From Alphaproteobacteria bacterium (GTDB taxonomy: Bacteria > Pseudomonadota > Alphaproteobacteria > Puniceispirillales > Puniceispirillaceae): a stretch of 6,539 nt of DNA. Below are positions 1 to 6,046 of the stretch, in pieces. The notes below the pieces were generated by a model, which was not told the origin of the DNA, did no database searches, and saw nothing but the letters and a program-made list of their open reading frames with translations. Made by a program: the position numbers and the translations under genes. The DNA lies in assembly GCA_022425565.1 (NCBI GenBank), contig JAKMFG010000037.1:1-6539 (forward strand), in the 5' to 3' direction. How positions within the stretch are numbered: position 1 is the stretch's first letter; every line of letters starts with the position of its first letter.

Positions 1-1
1 G

Positions 2-700
2 GTGGCGCGCCTGTCACCCGACGTTACGACCACCGTGCGAATCAATGCGCAGTGGGACGCGGCATCGCTTGACCTGGATGCCGCGGTGATCGCCGGTGTC
101 TCGGCACTTCATCTCGCCCTGTGCGAAGATCCGGATCACGTGCGAAGGGTGGCGGACCGCGTCTCGCAGCTTGAGGCTGAACGTGGCATTGCGCCAGGTA
201 CGGTTAGGCTGATTGCGATGCTGGAGTCGCCGACCGCCCTCATTCGCGCGACCGAGATTGCGGCTGCATCACCGCGCATGGCCGGCCTGACACTTGGCAT
301 GGAAGATTACGCCACGGCGATGGGCGCCACCCCGAATGCGGACCTTCTTCGCCCGGCCTGTTACCAGATTACGCAGGCAGCGCGCGCCGCTGGCATCGCG
401 CCGCTGGCCGTGCCGGCATCCATGGCGAATTTCCGTGATTCCGAGGAAATGGAAAACGCCGCCGGATGGGCCCGCCGGATCGGGGCTGTCGGCGGCTATG
501 CCGTGCATCCTGTGCAGGTGGAAATCCTGAACCGCGTCTTTGCCCCGAGTGAAGAGGAAATCGCCTGGGCCCACCGGGTGATCGAAGCCGCTGCAAAAGC
601 AAAACGTGACGGCGCGGGCGTTTTTACGGTGGATGGCAGGATGGTCGATTTGCCGATCATCACGCGCGCGCGAGACATCATCGGCGGTCAGGCAGGCTGA
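2..700 (+). CDS. HpcH/HpaI-CitE family CoA-ester lyase, 5'-truncated by the window edge
   Basis: C-terminal 232 residues of a citrate lyase beta-subunit-like (CitE/HpcH) TIM-barrel protein; such enzymes cleave or form C-C bonds in acyl-CoA esters such as citramalyl-, malyl- or citryl-CoA, using a divalent metal. Seen here: VRINAQ (12-17), the metal-ligand Glu in AMLESP (E75), GMEDYATAMGA (99-109) with a second acidic ligand at D102, AVHPVQVEILN (167-177), FAPSEEEIAWAHRVI and the closing DGRMVDLPIITRARDI. Family members are usually about 270-300 residues and begin with an FVPG motif and a DLEDAV-type strand. Those are absent, so about 50-60 residues lie left of the window and the GTG at position 2 is probably not the start. 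Two oddities: the usual Pro-Lys-Val/Ala strand end reads LALCEDP (38-44), and the usual Gly-Lys before the IHP motif reads GGYAVHP. Its 3' end overlaps the convergent MFS gene by 23 bp. Substrate unknown. Confidence 0.88.
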   Translation: MARLSPDVTTTVRINAQWDAASLDLDAAVIAGVSALHLALCEDPDHVRRVADRVSQLEAERGIAPGTVRLIAMLESPTALIRATEIAAASPRMAGLTLGMEDYATAMGATPNADLLRPACYQITQAARAAGIAPLAVPASMANFRDSEEMENAAGWARRIGAVGGYAVHPVQVEILNRVFAPSEEEIAWAHRVIEAAAKAKRDGAGVFTVDGRMVDLPIITRARDIIGGQAG

Positions 701-1901
701 CGCCGCGCCTGAACTGCAGCAGCACCAGAATGCTGACGACGGCAAGCACAAGGCCGATCATCAGTTGCGCCGGGGCGACTCCGACAAGATCGACAAGAAA
801 GCCCATCAGCACCGCGCCTGCCGCGCCGCTGCCGATGGATATCGTCGTCCAAAGGCCCATGACACGGCCGCGATACTGGTCCTCGATTTCCATCTGTACG
901 GTCGATTGCAGCGATATCGACATCAGCGTCACTGTCGCCCCGACAAAGGCGACTGCGACCACCGCAGTTGCAAAATCGTCGATCATCGCAAAGGCGGCGA
1001 CAAGAAGCGGGATGATCACCGGCATGGCAAGGATCTGGGGCTGGAACTCTCCTGGAATCTGAGGCCTCGATACGGCCTTGAAGATCGAGGCCGCGGCTGC
1101 TCCGCCACCTGCCGCCGCCGTCATATAGCCGAGGCCTGACGGCCCTTGTCCGAATACGCCGTTGGCGAGGATGGGAAGCGTTTCCAGCACACTGCGCCCG
1201 GCCAGCGCCCCGATCCCGGCGAAGATCACGGCTGCGCGAAGATGTTGCCGTGCAAGTGCGTATCGCCAGCCTTCAGCAAGCTGGTTCAGATAGCCGGTCG
1301 CCGGTGCCTGTGCCGGGGTGGCCCGCTCCCGCGGCCGCATGAAATAGATGGCGGTCACTGGCGCGGCATAGGTCACGGCTGTCACGGCAAAGGCCAGCGG
1401 CGCGCCGATCGTCTGGATCAGGATGCCGCCGATGGCCGGTCCGGTCAGCCTGGACATGTTGAAATTGAGCGAGGTGATGGCAACGACCGAGGGCAGGTCG
1501 CCGGCCGGGGCGAGGCGCGGTGTCAATGACATGCGCATGGGGTGGTTGGCTGAAGAGATCACGCCGGTGACGAATGAGAACAGCGCCAGGAATATCGGGG
1601 TAGGGCTGCCAAAGATGCACAGCCCGGCAAACAGCGCCGAGAGTATTCCGGCAAGGGCGTAGCTGAGGATGCTGCCCTTGCGCACGTCGATCCTGTCGGC
1701 GAACACCCCGAACAGGGGGCTGACGAACAATGTCGGAAAAAAGTTCAGGAAGGCGACAAGCCCGACGAAGCCCGCTGATCCGGTCATCTCCCAGGCAACC
1801 CAGCCGATGATAACACGCTGTGCCCAGAAGCCGTTGAGCGCAAGATGAAGACTGATGACATAGCTTCGGAAGGGCGGTGATTTCAGGGCCGACAGGTTCA
1901 T
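678..1901 (-). CDS. MFS transporter, EntS/MFS_3-like
   Basis: A 407-residue inner-membrane protein of the major facilitator superfamily, resembling the MFS_3/EntS-type exporters. It has about 10-12 hydrophobic segments, an N-terminal LKSPPFRSY stretch typical of this branch, motif A in the loop after TM2 (GVFADRIDVRKGS, about 65-77), a motif-C-like GPAIGGILI (154-162), and the C-terminal-half loop YRGRVMGLW (343-351). The open frame extends 23 codons further upstream to 1970. I chose the ATG at 1901 because the family begins at this point and because it overlaps the rhodanese stop as ATGA (1898-1901), a standard arrangement for translational coupling. No strong Shine-Dalgarno precedes it, which fits coupling. 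It is the last gene of the minus-strand group, and its final 23 bp overlap the convergent lyase gene. Substrate cannot be read from sequence; export of a small product of the neighbouring sulfur enzymes is an inference from context. Confidence 0.9.
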   Translation of the reverse strand: MNLSALKSPPFRSYVISLHLALNGFWAQRVIIGWVAWEMTGSAGFVGLVAFLNFFPTLFVSPLFGVFADRIDVRKGSILSYALAGILSALFAGLCIFGSPTPIFLALFSFVTGVISSANHPMRMSLTPRLAPAGDLPSVVAITSLNFNMSRLTGPAIGGILIQTIGAPLAFAVTAVTYAAPVTAIYFMRPRERATPAQAPATGYLNQLAEGWRYALARQHLRAAVIFAGIGALAGRSVLETLPILANGVFGQGPSGLGYMTAAAGGGAAAASIFKAVSRPQIPGEFQPQILAMPVIIPLLVAAFAMIDDFATAVVAVAFVGATVTLMSISLQSTVQMEIEDQYRGRVMGLWTTISIGSGAAGAVLMGFLVDLVGVAPAQLMIGLVLAVVSILVLLQFRRGVSLPDRR

Positions 1902-3412
1902 GAAGCCAGCAGCCGGCGCCATTGTGCGAGGATTGGCGCGTCGATCTGGTCTGGCAGCTCTTCCTCCCATGCCAGATAGTCGCGCGAATCCTGCATGTTG
2001 CCGTGATGACGGCCAGCGAACAGCGCGCTTTCGTCGATCGCGATGCCAGGGTCACCCGGCGAGATGTCAGCCGGGTCGAGCCGTGCGGCCGACGACCATG
2101 GAAAGATTCCGGCCACCTGCCATCCATGCGCCGCCAGTACGTCCGCGGTCTCCGCCCCGTGGGGGATGTCGTTCGCGATGATCACGGCCGGCTTTTGTGG
2201 CGGGCTGCCAGACAGGCATTGGCTGATATTCTGCCAGCTGCTGCCCGCAAGGCATCCGCCCCGAAAGGCCGCCGATGAACGAAAATCCAGAACGGGCCTT
2301 GAATGGTTCCGGTGGGTGGTCAGTTCATCCGCTGTCAGAACAGGGAACAGCGTTCCGATAGGGCCGGTTTCCTGTGCTGGCGCTTCGGCAAGCCGGCGGT
2401 CGAGCAGAGCGACCGTTACCAAGAATCCCATGGCGCGGAGCCAGTAGGCGGCAAAGGCGGCGCGGCAGCCCGACCCGTGATCGAACAGCACGACCGGCAC
2501 GTGATAGCGCGCGATGGACTGGTCCGTCTGCTGGATCAGGTTGGTTCCGGATATTTTGAGGATGCCGTGTTCCATCGCCCTGCCTCTGGCGGCGTCATCC
2601 GACACATCGAACAGCAGCCGGCCGCGATACGCCTCAACAAACGGACTGATGTCGTCAAGTGTCACCTGTTCGAACGGGATGGTCCATTTGTCGAGGAACG
2701 CCCTTGTTGCCGCCGGGCTGCCTGCATCGCTGGCAAAGACGCGGCCTGCCTGGTGCTCGCGGTCATAGCCGTCAAGCTGCCATGCCTGTGTACCGCCCTT
2801 GAAGATGGCGAATGGGCCGCCATATCCGGCCGCTTTCAAGGTACAGGCGCCGATGATGGAACGGGTCCGTCCGGCGCAATGGAGAAGGGCGGTTTGGCCG
2901 GACGATTTCAGCGCGTCCATATTTGCCAGCAGCAGGCTGTTGGGAAGGCTCTGCGAGCCGGGAATGGTGAACTGCCGATATTCGGCCGTTGGACGGACAT
3001 CGAACAGCAGGGCATCGCCATGGTGCTCGAGATATTCGGACGGTGTCACTTCGGGAAGGCCGCAAGTGTGGGCGAGGACTTCGCCAAATGCCTTGGACCA
3101 GACATACTCGCCTTTCACAAAGCCTTCGCCAAAACTGCCGGGGTGGCTGGTCGGGCACCTCGTGACGCTGGCGTATCCGAGCCGTGACAGGTTCTGCGCT
3201 GCGGCATCGCTCGCCAGATCCTGCCAGTCCAGCAGGTGCACCGGAAAATTGCGGTCGGGCACCATGCGGGTCATCCTCGTCGTCAGCACCGACAGGGGAA
3301 TGTTCGTGCTGCCGAACCAGTGCCCGTCGACATGGTCTCGCCTTTCACGCGTATCGATCAGGGCGAAAGGCCGCCCCGTCTCATGGAGTGATGAAAACAG
3401 GCCACGGCTCAT
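1898..3412 (-). CDS. Four-domain rhodanese-like sulfurtransferase with one catalytic cysteine
   Basis: A 504-residue cytoplasmic protein (no signal peptide or membrane segment) built of four consecutive rhodanese-like units. Unit 1 (about 10-100) has LIDTRE but LLDWQD where the active loop should be. Unit 2 (about 123-218) has LLFDVRPTAEY and the only canonical loop, HCAGRTRSIIGA, with Cys179 as the expected persulfide carrier and KGGTQAWQLDGY after it. Unit 3 (about 252-340) has LLFDVSDDAA and FDHGSGCRAAF, with Asp311 at the Cys position. Unit 4 (about 358-440) has PVLDFRSSAAF and IIANDIPHGAET, again without Cys. Rhodaneses move sulfane sulfur between thiols; Cys-to-Asp units are usually structural, as in the N-terminal half of classical two-domain rhodanese. 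Multi-domain proteins of this kind are known beside cysteine-dioxygenase-like genes, as here, where the cupin lies 35 bp upstream. ATG at 3412 is the only ATG/GTG/TTG start upstream in frame; its nearest GGAG (3425-3428) is 12 nt away, which is long. The stop overlaps the MFS start. Confidence 0.9.
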   Translation of the reverse strand: MSRGLFSSLHETGRPFALIDTRERRDHVDGHWFGSTNIPLSVLTTRMTRMVPDRNFPVHLLDWQDLASDAAAQNLSRLGYASVTRCPTSHPGSFGEGFVKGEYVWSKAFGEVLAHTCGLPEVTPSEYLEHHGDALLFDVRPTAEYRQFTIPGSQSLPNSLLLANMDALKSSGQTALLHCAGRTRSIIGACTLKAAGYGGPFAIFKGGTQAWQLDGYDREHQAGRVFASDAGSPAATRAFLDKWTIPFEQVTLDDISPFVEAYRGRLLFDVSDDAARGRAMEHGILKISGTNLIQQTDQSIARYHVPVVLFDHGSGCRAAFAAYWLRAMGFLVTVALLDRRLAEAPAQETGPIGTLFPVLTADELTTHRNHSRPVLDFRSSAAFRGGCLAGSSWQNISQCLSGSPPQKPAVIIANDIPHGAETADVLAAHGWQVAGIFPWSSAARLDPADISPGDPGIAIDESALFAGRHHGNMQDSRDYLAWEEELPDQIDAPILAQWRRLLAS

Positions 3413-3447
3413 GGCAGGTTCATGCTCCGGCCCTGCCGCGCCGGCTG

Positions 3448-3948
3448 TCAGACGGTTTCATAACGGAGCCGCTTCACCTTGGTCATGTCCATGCCTTCGA
3501 TGCGGATCAGGGCGGTGGGGCCGTTGCGCCGCGGCGCGTGCAGGTCCCCCTCGTTATAGACATGCGCATCGCCCGGCCGAAGCTGATATGTCCGCGTGGC
3601 GCGCACGGTGCCGGCCGTATCCTGCGCCGCCTGCGACACGATCTCGAAGTCTGTCATTTCCGTCTGGCCGCGCGCCTGGGCATAGATTGCCCATGAGGGA
3701 CCGTGATCATGCGGCGAAGAGATTTTCGGGCTGTCATAGACATGGGCAAGAATGCAGAACCCCTGCTCGGCGTCCTGATAGAGCAGCTCGCGCTCGCTGG
3801 TAGAAGGCGGAACCAGTGCATCGACCTTTGCCGGATCGGCGAGGATGCCTGACAGCAGGTCGGCAACCGCCTTGCGTCCCTCGGGGCCCGGCCTGTCGTT
3901 CAGCAGGGTGCTGCAGCGGGATGCCAGATCAGACAGTAATTGGTCCAT
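3448..3948 (-). CDS. Small cupin, cysteine/thiol-dioxygenase-like
   Basis: A 166-residue single-domain cupin. The motif SSPHDHGPSWAIY (77-89) supplies His80 and His82, and YNEGDLHAPRR (131-141) supplies His137. This is the 3-His iron pattern of thiol dioxygenases, which use O2 to convert cysteine or a mercapto-acid to the sulfinate. Arg53, in SERELLYQD about 27 residues before His80, lies near where mammalian cysteine dioxygenase has its carboxylate-binding Arg60. The position of the mammalian cross-linking Cys93 is Ala87, so no Cys-Tyr cofactor is expected, as in most bacterial members. At 166 residues it is slightly shorter than typical bacterial cysteine dioxygenases (about 180-200). It could instead belong to the uncharacterised metal-dependent double-stranded beta-helix group. 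The open frame extends to 4194, but ATG 3948 has a perfect GAGGAG six nt upstream and the upstream part reads through non-coding repeats. The rhodanese gene follows after 35 bp, supporting a shared sulfur role. Confidence 0.8.
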   Translation of the reverse strand: MDQLLSDLASRCSTLLNDRPGPEGRKAVADLLSGILADPAKVDALVPPSTSERELLYQDAEQGFCILAHVYDSPKISSPHDHGPSWAIYAQARGQTEMTDFEIVSQAAQDTAGTVRATRTYQLRPGDAHVYNEGDLHAPRRNGPTALIRIEGMDMTKVKRLRYETV

Positions 3949-3954
3949 ATTGTG

Positions 3955-3960
3955 CTCCTC
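3955..3960 (-). promoter_or_regulatory. Strong ribosome-binding site of the cupin gene
   Basis: Reads GAGGAG on the minus strand, six nt (CACAAT) before ATG 3948. It decides the start of the cupin gene against the longer open frame reaching 4194, and it is the best Shine-Dalgarno match in the minus-strand gene group. Confidence 0.85.
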
Positions 3961-3986
3961 TTGATGTGGCGTCTTGATGTGGCGTC
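3959..3986. repeat. 13-bp tandem repeat, about 2.2 copies, next to the cupin RBS
   Basis: Two perfect head-to-tail copies of TCTTGATGTGGCG (3959-3971 and 3972-3984), followed by TC of a third. On the cupin coding strand the unit reads CGCCACATCAAGA, and the last copy runs straight into the GAGGAG ribosome-binding site. The period is not a multiple of three, supporting a non-coding leader and the downstream ATG at 3948. It is either a slippage product or a pair of protein-binding sites. Confidence 0.9.
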
Positions 3987-4026
3987 CGGGTCGACTGGTC
4001 TGACCCTGAATGGCTGGCAGCCTGAT

Positions 4027-4074
4027 GCGGTCGGGCCTATGTGGTCGGGCCCATGTGGTCGGGCCTATGTGGTC
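4027..4074. repeat. 14-bp tandem repeat, three copies plus a partial fourth, covering the quinone reductase stop
   Basis: Units are GCGGTCGGGCCTAT (4027-4040), GTGGTCGGGCCCAT (4041-4054) and GTGGTCGGGCCTAT (4055-4068), then GTGGTC (4069-4074) as the start of a diverged fourth copy that continues into the quinone reductase gene. Copies 1 and 2 each differ from copy 3 at one position. The TAG stop and last Thr codons of the minus-strand quinone reductase fall in copies 3 and 4, so the array looks like a duplication of that gene's 3' end into the intergenic gap. Confidence 0.9.
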
Positions 4075-5069
4075 AGGATGATCTTGCCGATATGCCGGCT
4101 CGACTCCATCAGGCGATGCGCCTCGCTGGCCTGGGCAAAGGGGATGACAGCATATGTTACAGGCGAAATGGTTCCGTCTGCAAACAGCGGCCATATATTT
4201 GCCTCGAGTGCCCGGCAGATCTGGGATTTCTCTGCAATGGAACGCGGCCTGAGACGCGCGCCGGTGATGGTCAGGTGGCGGGCATGAACATGGCCGAAAT
4301 CGACCTGTGCCAGTTTGCCGCCACGAAGATTGATGATCATAAGCCTGCCGCCGTGAGCCAGAAGTTCGACTTCCTTTGGCAGATAGTCGCCGCCGATGAT
4401 ATCGATCACCACATCGACGCCGCGCCCGTCAGTGGCAGCGCGGCAGACCTCGGCAAAATCCGCGTCCTTGTAATTGATCGGGTGATGCGCGCCGAGGGTC
4501 CGCATCGCAGCGCATTTCTCGTCATTTCTGGCGGTGGCAAAGACGGTCGCGCCATGCGCCCGTGCGATCTGTATGGCCGCGCAGCCGATGCCGCTGGTGC
4601 CGCCCTGGATCAGGACCGTCTCGCCGGGCTGCAGGGCGCAGCGGTCCATCATGTTGGTCCAGACAGTGCAATAGACTTCTGGCAGGCCGGCGGCGTCGGT
4701 GAGTGACACCCCGTCCGGGACCGGCATGCATTGGCCCTCCGGTGCCAGCGCATATTCCGCGTAGCCGCCGCCGATCAGAAGCGCGCAGACCCGGTCGCCG
4801 ACGGCGAAGCGGGTGCAGCCAGTGCCGGTGGAGACGATCTCTCCTGATGCTTCCAGGCCCATGATGTCGGGCGCGCCGGGCGGGACAGGGTATTTGCCCT
4901 CACGCTCGCGAAGGTCGGCCCCGTTCACACCAGCTGCATGCACCTTGATCAGCACCTCGCCAGGGCCGGGTAACGGCACTTCGCGCTGTGTAATGTGAAG
5001 CATATCTGGGCCGCCGGGCGGCTGCGCCGCAATGACATTCATGACCGAAGGGACGGAACTGGAAGACAT
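4065..5069 (-). CDS. NAD(P)H:quinone oxidoreductase, PIG3-type, zinc-free MDR family
   Basis: A 334-residue cytosolic medium-chain dehydrogenase/reductase of the quinone oxidoreductase (PIG3/QOR) branch, which transfers hydride from NADPH to quinones or other electrophilic carbonyls without zinc. N-terminal GroES-like domain: PGPGEVLIKVHAAGVNGADLR (in 34-54) and GKYPVPPGAPDIMGLEASG; the branch-typical GLPEVYCTVWTNMMD (128-142); nucleotide-binding loop IQGGTSGIGCAAIQIA (154-169); C-terminal HIGKIILTT. The residues that bind catalytic zinc in alcohol dehydrogenases are absent. The frame is open to 5297. ATG 5069 gives SVPSVMNVIAAQPPGGP, the usual family N-terminus with a short leader; ATG 5042 is a possible alternative. 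Neither has a clear Shine-Dalgarno, so the start is uncertain by nine residues. The TAG stop lies inside a 14-bp tandem repeat. It heads the minus-strand gene group, 116 bp before the cupin, so co-transcription is possible but unproven. Physiological substrate unknown. Confidence 0.9.
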   Translation of the reverse strand: MSSSSVPSVMNVIAAQPPGGPDMLHITQREVPLPGPGEVLIKVHAAGVNGADLREREGKYPVPPGAPDIMGLEASGEIVSTGTGCTRFAVGDRVCALLIGGGYAEYALAPEGQCMPVPDGVSLTDAAGLPEVYCTVWTNMMDRCALQPGETVLIQGGTSGIGCAAIQIARAHGATVFATARNDEKCAAMRTLGAHHPINYKDADFAEVCRAATDGRGVDVVIDIIGGDYLPKEVELLAHGGRLMIINLRGGKLAQVDFGHVHARHLTITGARLRPRSIAEKSQICRALEANIWPLFADGTISPVTYAVIPFAQASEAHRLMESSRHIGKIILTT

Positions 5070-5289
5070 GATGAGCGGACGCAAGCAAGGGGTGAATGAA
5101 CGGGCGAAAACCTGTGCCTGAATGCTATCCCGCCGATGGTCGAGGGCGCAAGACAAGGCCTGCATCGCCTGTTGATCCTGATGGTGCTGCAGCCCCTGTT
5201 CGTCCTGTCCGGGCATGGGCTTTTTGGCTTGCAAAGGACAGGGTTTTCCGAGAACGATTGGTCTGTTGGAATTGGAAGCGGAGTGCCAG
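5070..5289. other. Divergent intergenic region between the quinone reductase and tctB
   Basis: 220 bp separating two divergently transcribed genes, so it should hold the promoters of tctBA and of the minus-strand group. I see no convincing -35/-10 pair and no clear inverted-repeat operator on either strand. A short A/T-enriched patch around 5219-5275 (TTTTTGGCTTGCAAAGG and GGTTTTCCGAGAACGATTGG) is the most promoter-like part. A frame opening at ATG 5136 contains a hydrophobic run but has no ribosome-binding site. Confidence 0.5.
5280..5283 (+). promoter_or_regulatory. Ribosome-binding site supporting the GTG start of tctB
   Basis: GGAG with six nt (TGCCAG) before GTG 5290. It favours the GTG over the in-frame ATG at 5215, which has no comparable site. 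Confidence 0.6.
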
Positions 5290-6033
5290 GTGGCCAAACC
5301 TACATCCGGCCCGGAGACCCCCGTGGACGGTGCACCCTATATCTTCTTCGTGACCGACGGCGCCTTCGAGCCGGTGATCACAGAAGTACCGCCTGAACGA
5401 AAGTTCAACTCGGCTGACCTCTTCGCCTTTCGCCGGGTGCGAGGGGACATTGTGTTGTCCATCCTGATGCTGGTGATGGCGCTGTTCCTGATTGCCAGTT
5501 TCGCCGCTGAAACCGGCTGGGCAAAGCGCAAACTCCCCGCTGATATGGGCCAGTATATAGGCATTCAGCTTGGCCTGCTCGACGCCGAGGGGCGCGTGGC
5601 CCGTCTCGGCACCATCCTGAAACAGGGGTGGTTCGCCCCAATGATGTGCCTTGTCGTGATGCTGCCTTCGGCGGCGCTGAACCTTGCCGCCTCATGGCGG
5701 GCGACCCGCAAATGGAAGCGCCAGCAAATGCCGCCGCGCTGGCAGTATGAGGTGGGGCAGTGGGTACGGGCGCTAGAGTTCATCGGCTATTTCGCGCTCT
5801 ACACGCTGGCTGTACCGGTGCTCGGTTACCTTCTGTCAACGATGATTCTATTGCCGTTCCTGACGTTCCGGCTGGGTTACCGCAGCTGGTACTGGCTTCG
5901 CGTCTCGGGCCTTGTCGCCTTTGCCATCGTGCTGCTGTTCCGCACGGCGCTGCAGATCAAGACGCCGGTGAATATCTGGCTGTACAACCAGCTTCCCGAT
6001 GCCGTCGGCATCTTCATGAAAACCTGGTTCTGA
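5290..6033 (+). CDS. tctB: Tripartite tricarboxylate transporter small membrane subunit, TctB family
   Basis: A 247-residue inner-membrane protein, the small integral subunit of a TctABC-type carboxylate importer. Membrane segments at about 53-72, 116-135, 162-182 with 184-195, and 203-223. Family-like stretches are ALEFIGYFALYTLAVPVLGYL, LTFRLGYRSWYWL and FRTALQIKTPVNIWLYNQLP near the C-terminus. It is longer than the common 150-170-residue form, with a polar N-terminal tail of about 50 residues and a long loop (73-115) after the first segment. This longer architecture occurs in some proteobacterial members. Start: the frame is open from an ATG at 5215, but GTG 5290 has GGAG (5280-5283) six nt upstream, and the 25 residues between look like non-coding translation, so I chose GTG. 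TctA follows 13 bp after the stop, confirming the assignment. The substrate is set mainly by the missing TctC receptor and is unknown. Confidence 0.85.
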   Translation: MAKPTSGPETPVDGAPYIFFVTDGAFEPVITEVPPERKFNSADLFAFRRVRGDIVLSILMLVMALFLIASFAAETGWAKRKLPADMGQYIGIQLGLLDAEGRVARLGTILKQGWFAPMMCLVVMLPSAALNLAASWRATRKWKRQQMPPRWQYEVGQWVRALEFIGYFALYTLAVPVLGYLLSTMILLPFLTFRLGYRSWYWLRVSGLVAFAIVLLFRTALQIKTPVNIWLYNQLPDAVGIFMKTWF

Positions 6034-6046
6034 GGCGGTATAGGAC

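Larger units (their letters stand above)
3949..4064. other. 116-bp intergenic gap and leader of the cupin gene
   Basis: Contains the two tandem repeats and, between them, unrelated sequence with a weak hairpin (GGCT/AGCC around 4012-4022) and no T-run. There is therefore no recognisable intrinsic terminator between the quinone reductase and the cupin. The hexamer ATGTGG (plus strand) occurs five times from 3964 to 4072, three of them in or at the gap's right border. Either read-through transcription or an internal promoter here is possible. Confidence 0.55.

Noticed and set aside
1273..2127. A 284-codon minus-strand open frame across the rhodanese/MFS junction
   Set aside because: It is an alternative frame of the two real genes, with an Arg/His/Pro-rich translation and no membrane or domain pattern.
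2303..3187. A 294-codon open frame on the plus strand opposite the rhodanese gene
   Set aside because: It lies wholly antisense to a gene with clear rhodanese motifs, has no recognisable domain, and is the kind of long shadow frame common in GC-rich DNA.
2799..3803. A 334-codon plus-strand open frame spanning the rhodanese and cupin genes
   Set aside because: It crosses the boundary of two well-supported minus-strand genes and its translation is rich in Arg, Pro, Ser and Cys without any motif, typical of a non-coding frame.
4005..4064. Possible intrinsic terminator after the quinone reductase gene
   Set aside because: Only a 4-bp stem (GGCT/AGCC) and self-complementary GGGCCC repeats are present, and no T-run follows on the minus strand.
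3949..4194. N-terminal extension of the cupin frame up to 4194
   Set aside because: It would translate through tandem repeats whose periods are not multiples of three and through the end of the quinone reductase gene; the GAGGAG-ATG at 3948 is far better.
4041..4706. A 221-codon plus-strand open frame opposite the quinone reductase
   Set aside because: It is antisense to a gene with unmistakable PIG3-type motifs and has no domain or ribosome-binding site.
5070..5297. N-terminal extension of the quinone reductase frame up to 5297
   Set aside because: It would add 76 residues before the normal family N-terminus and run over the tctB start; the added stretch shows no domain.
5136..5396. An 86-codon plus-strand frame with a signal-peptide-like start (RLLILMVLQPLFVLSG) overlapping the tctB start
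   Set aside because: No ribosome-binding site, overlap with the tctB N-terminus in another frame, and an Arg-rich tail. It could be a small leader peptide, but the evidence is too thin to annotate.
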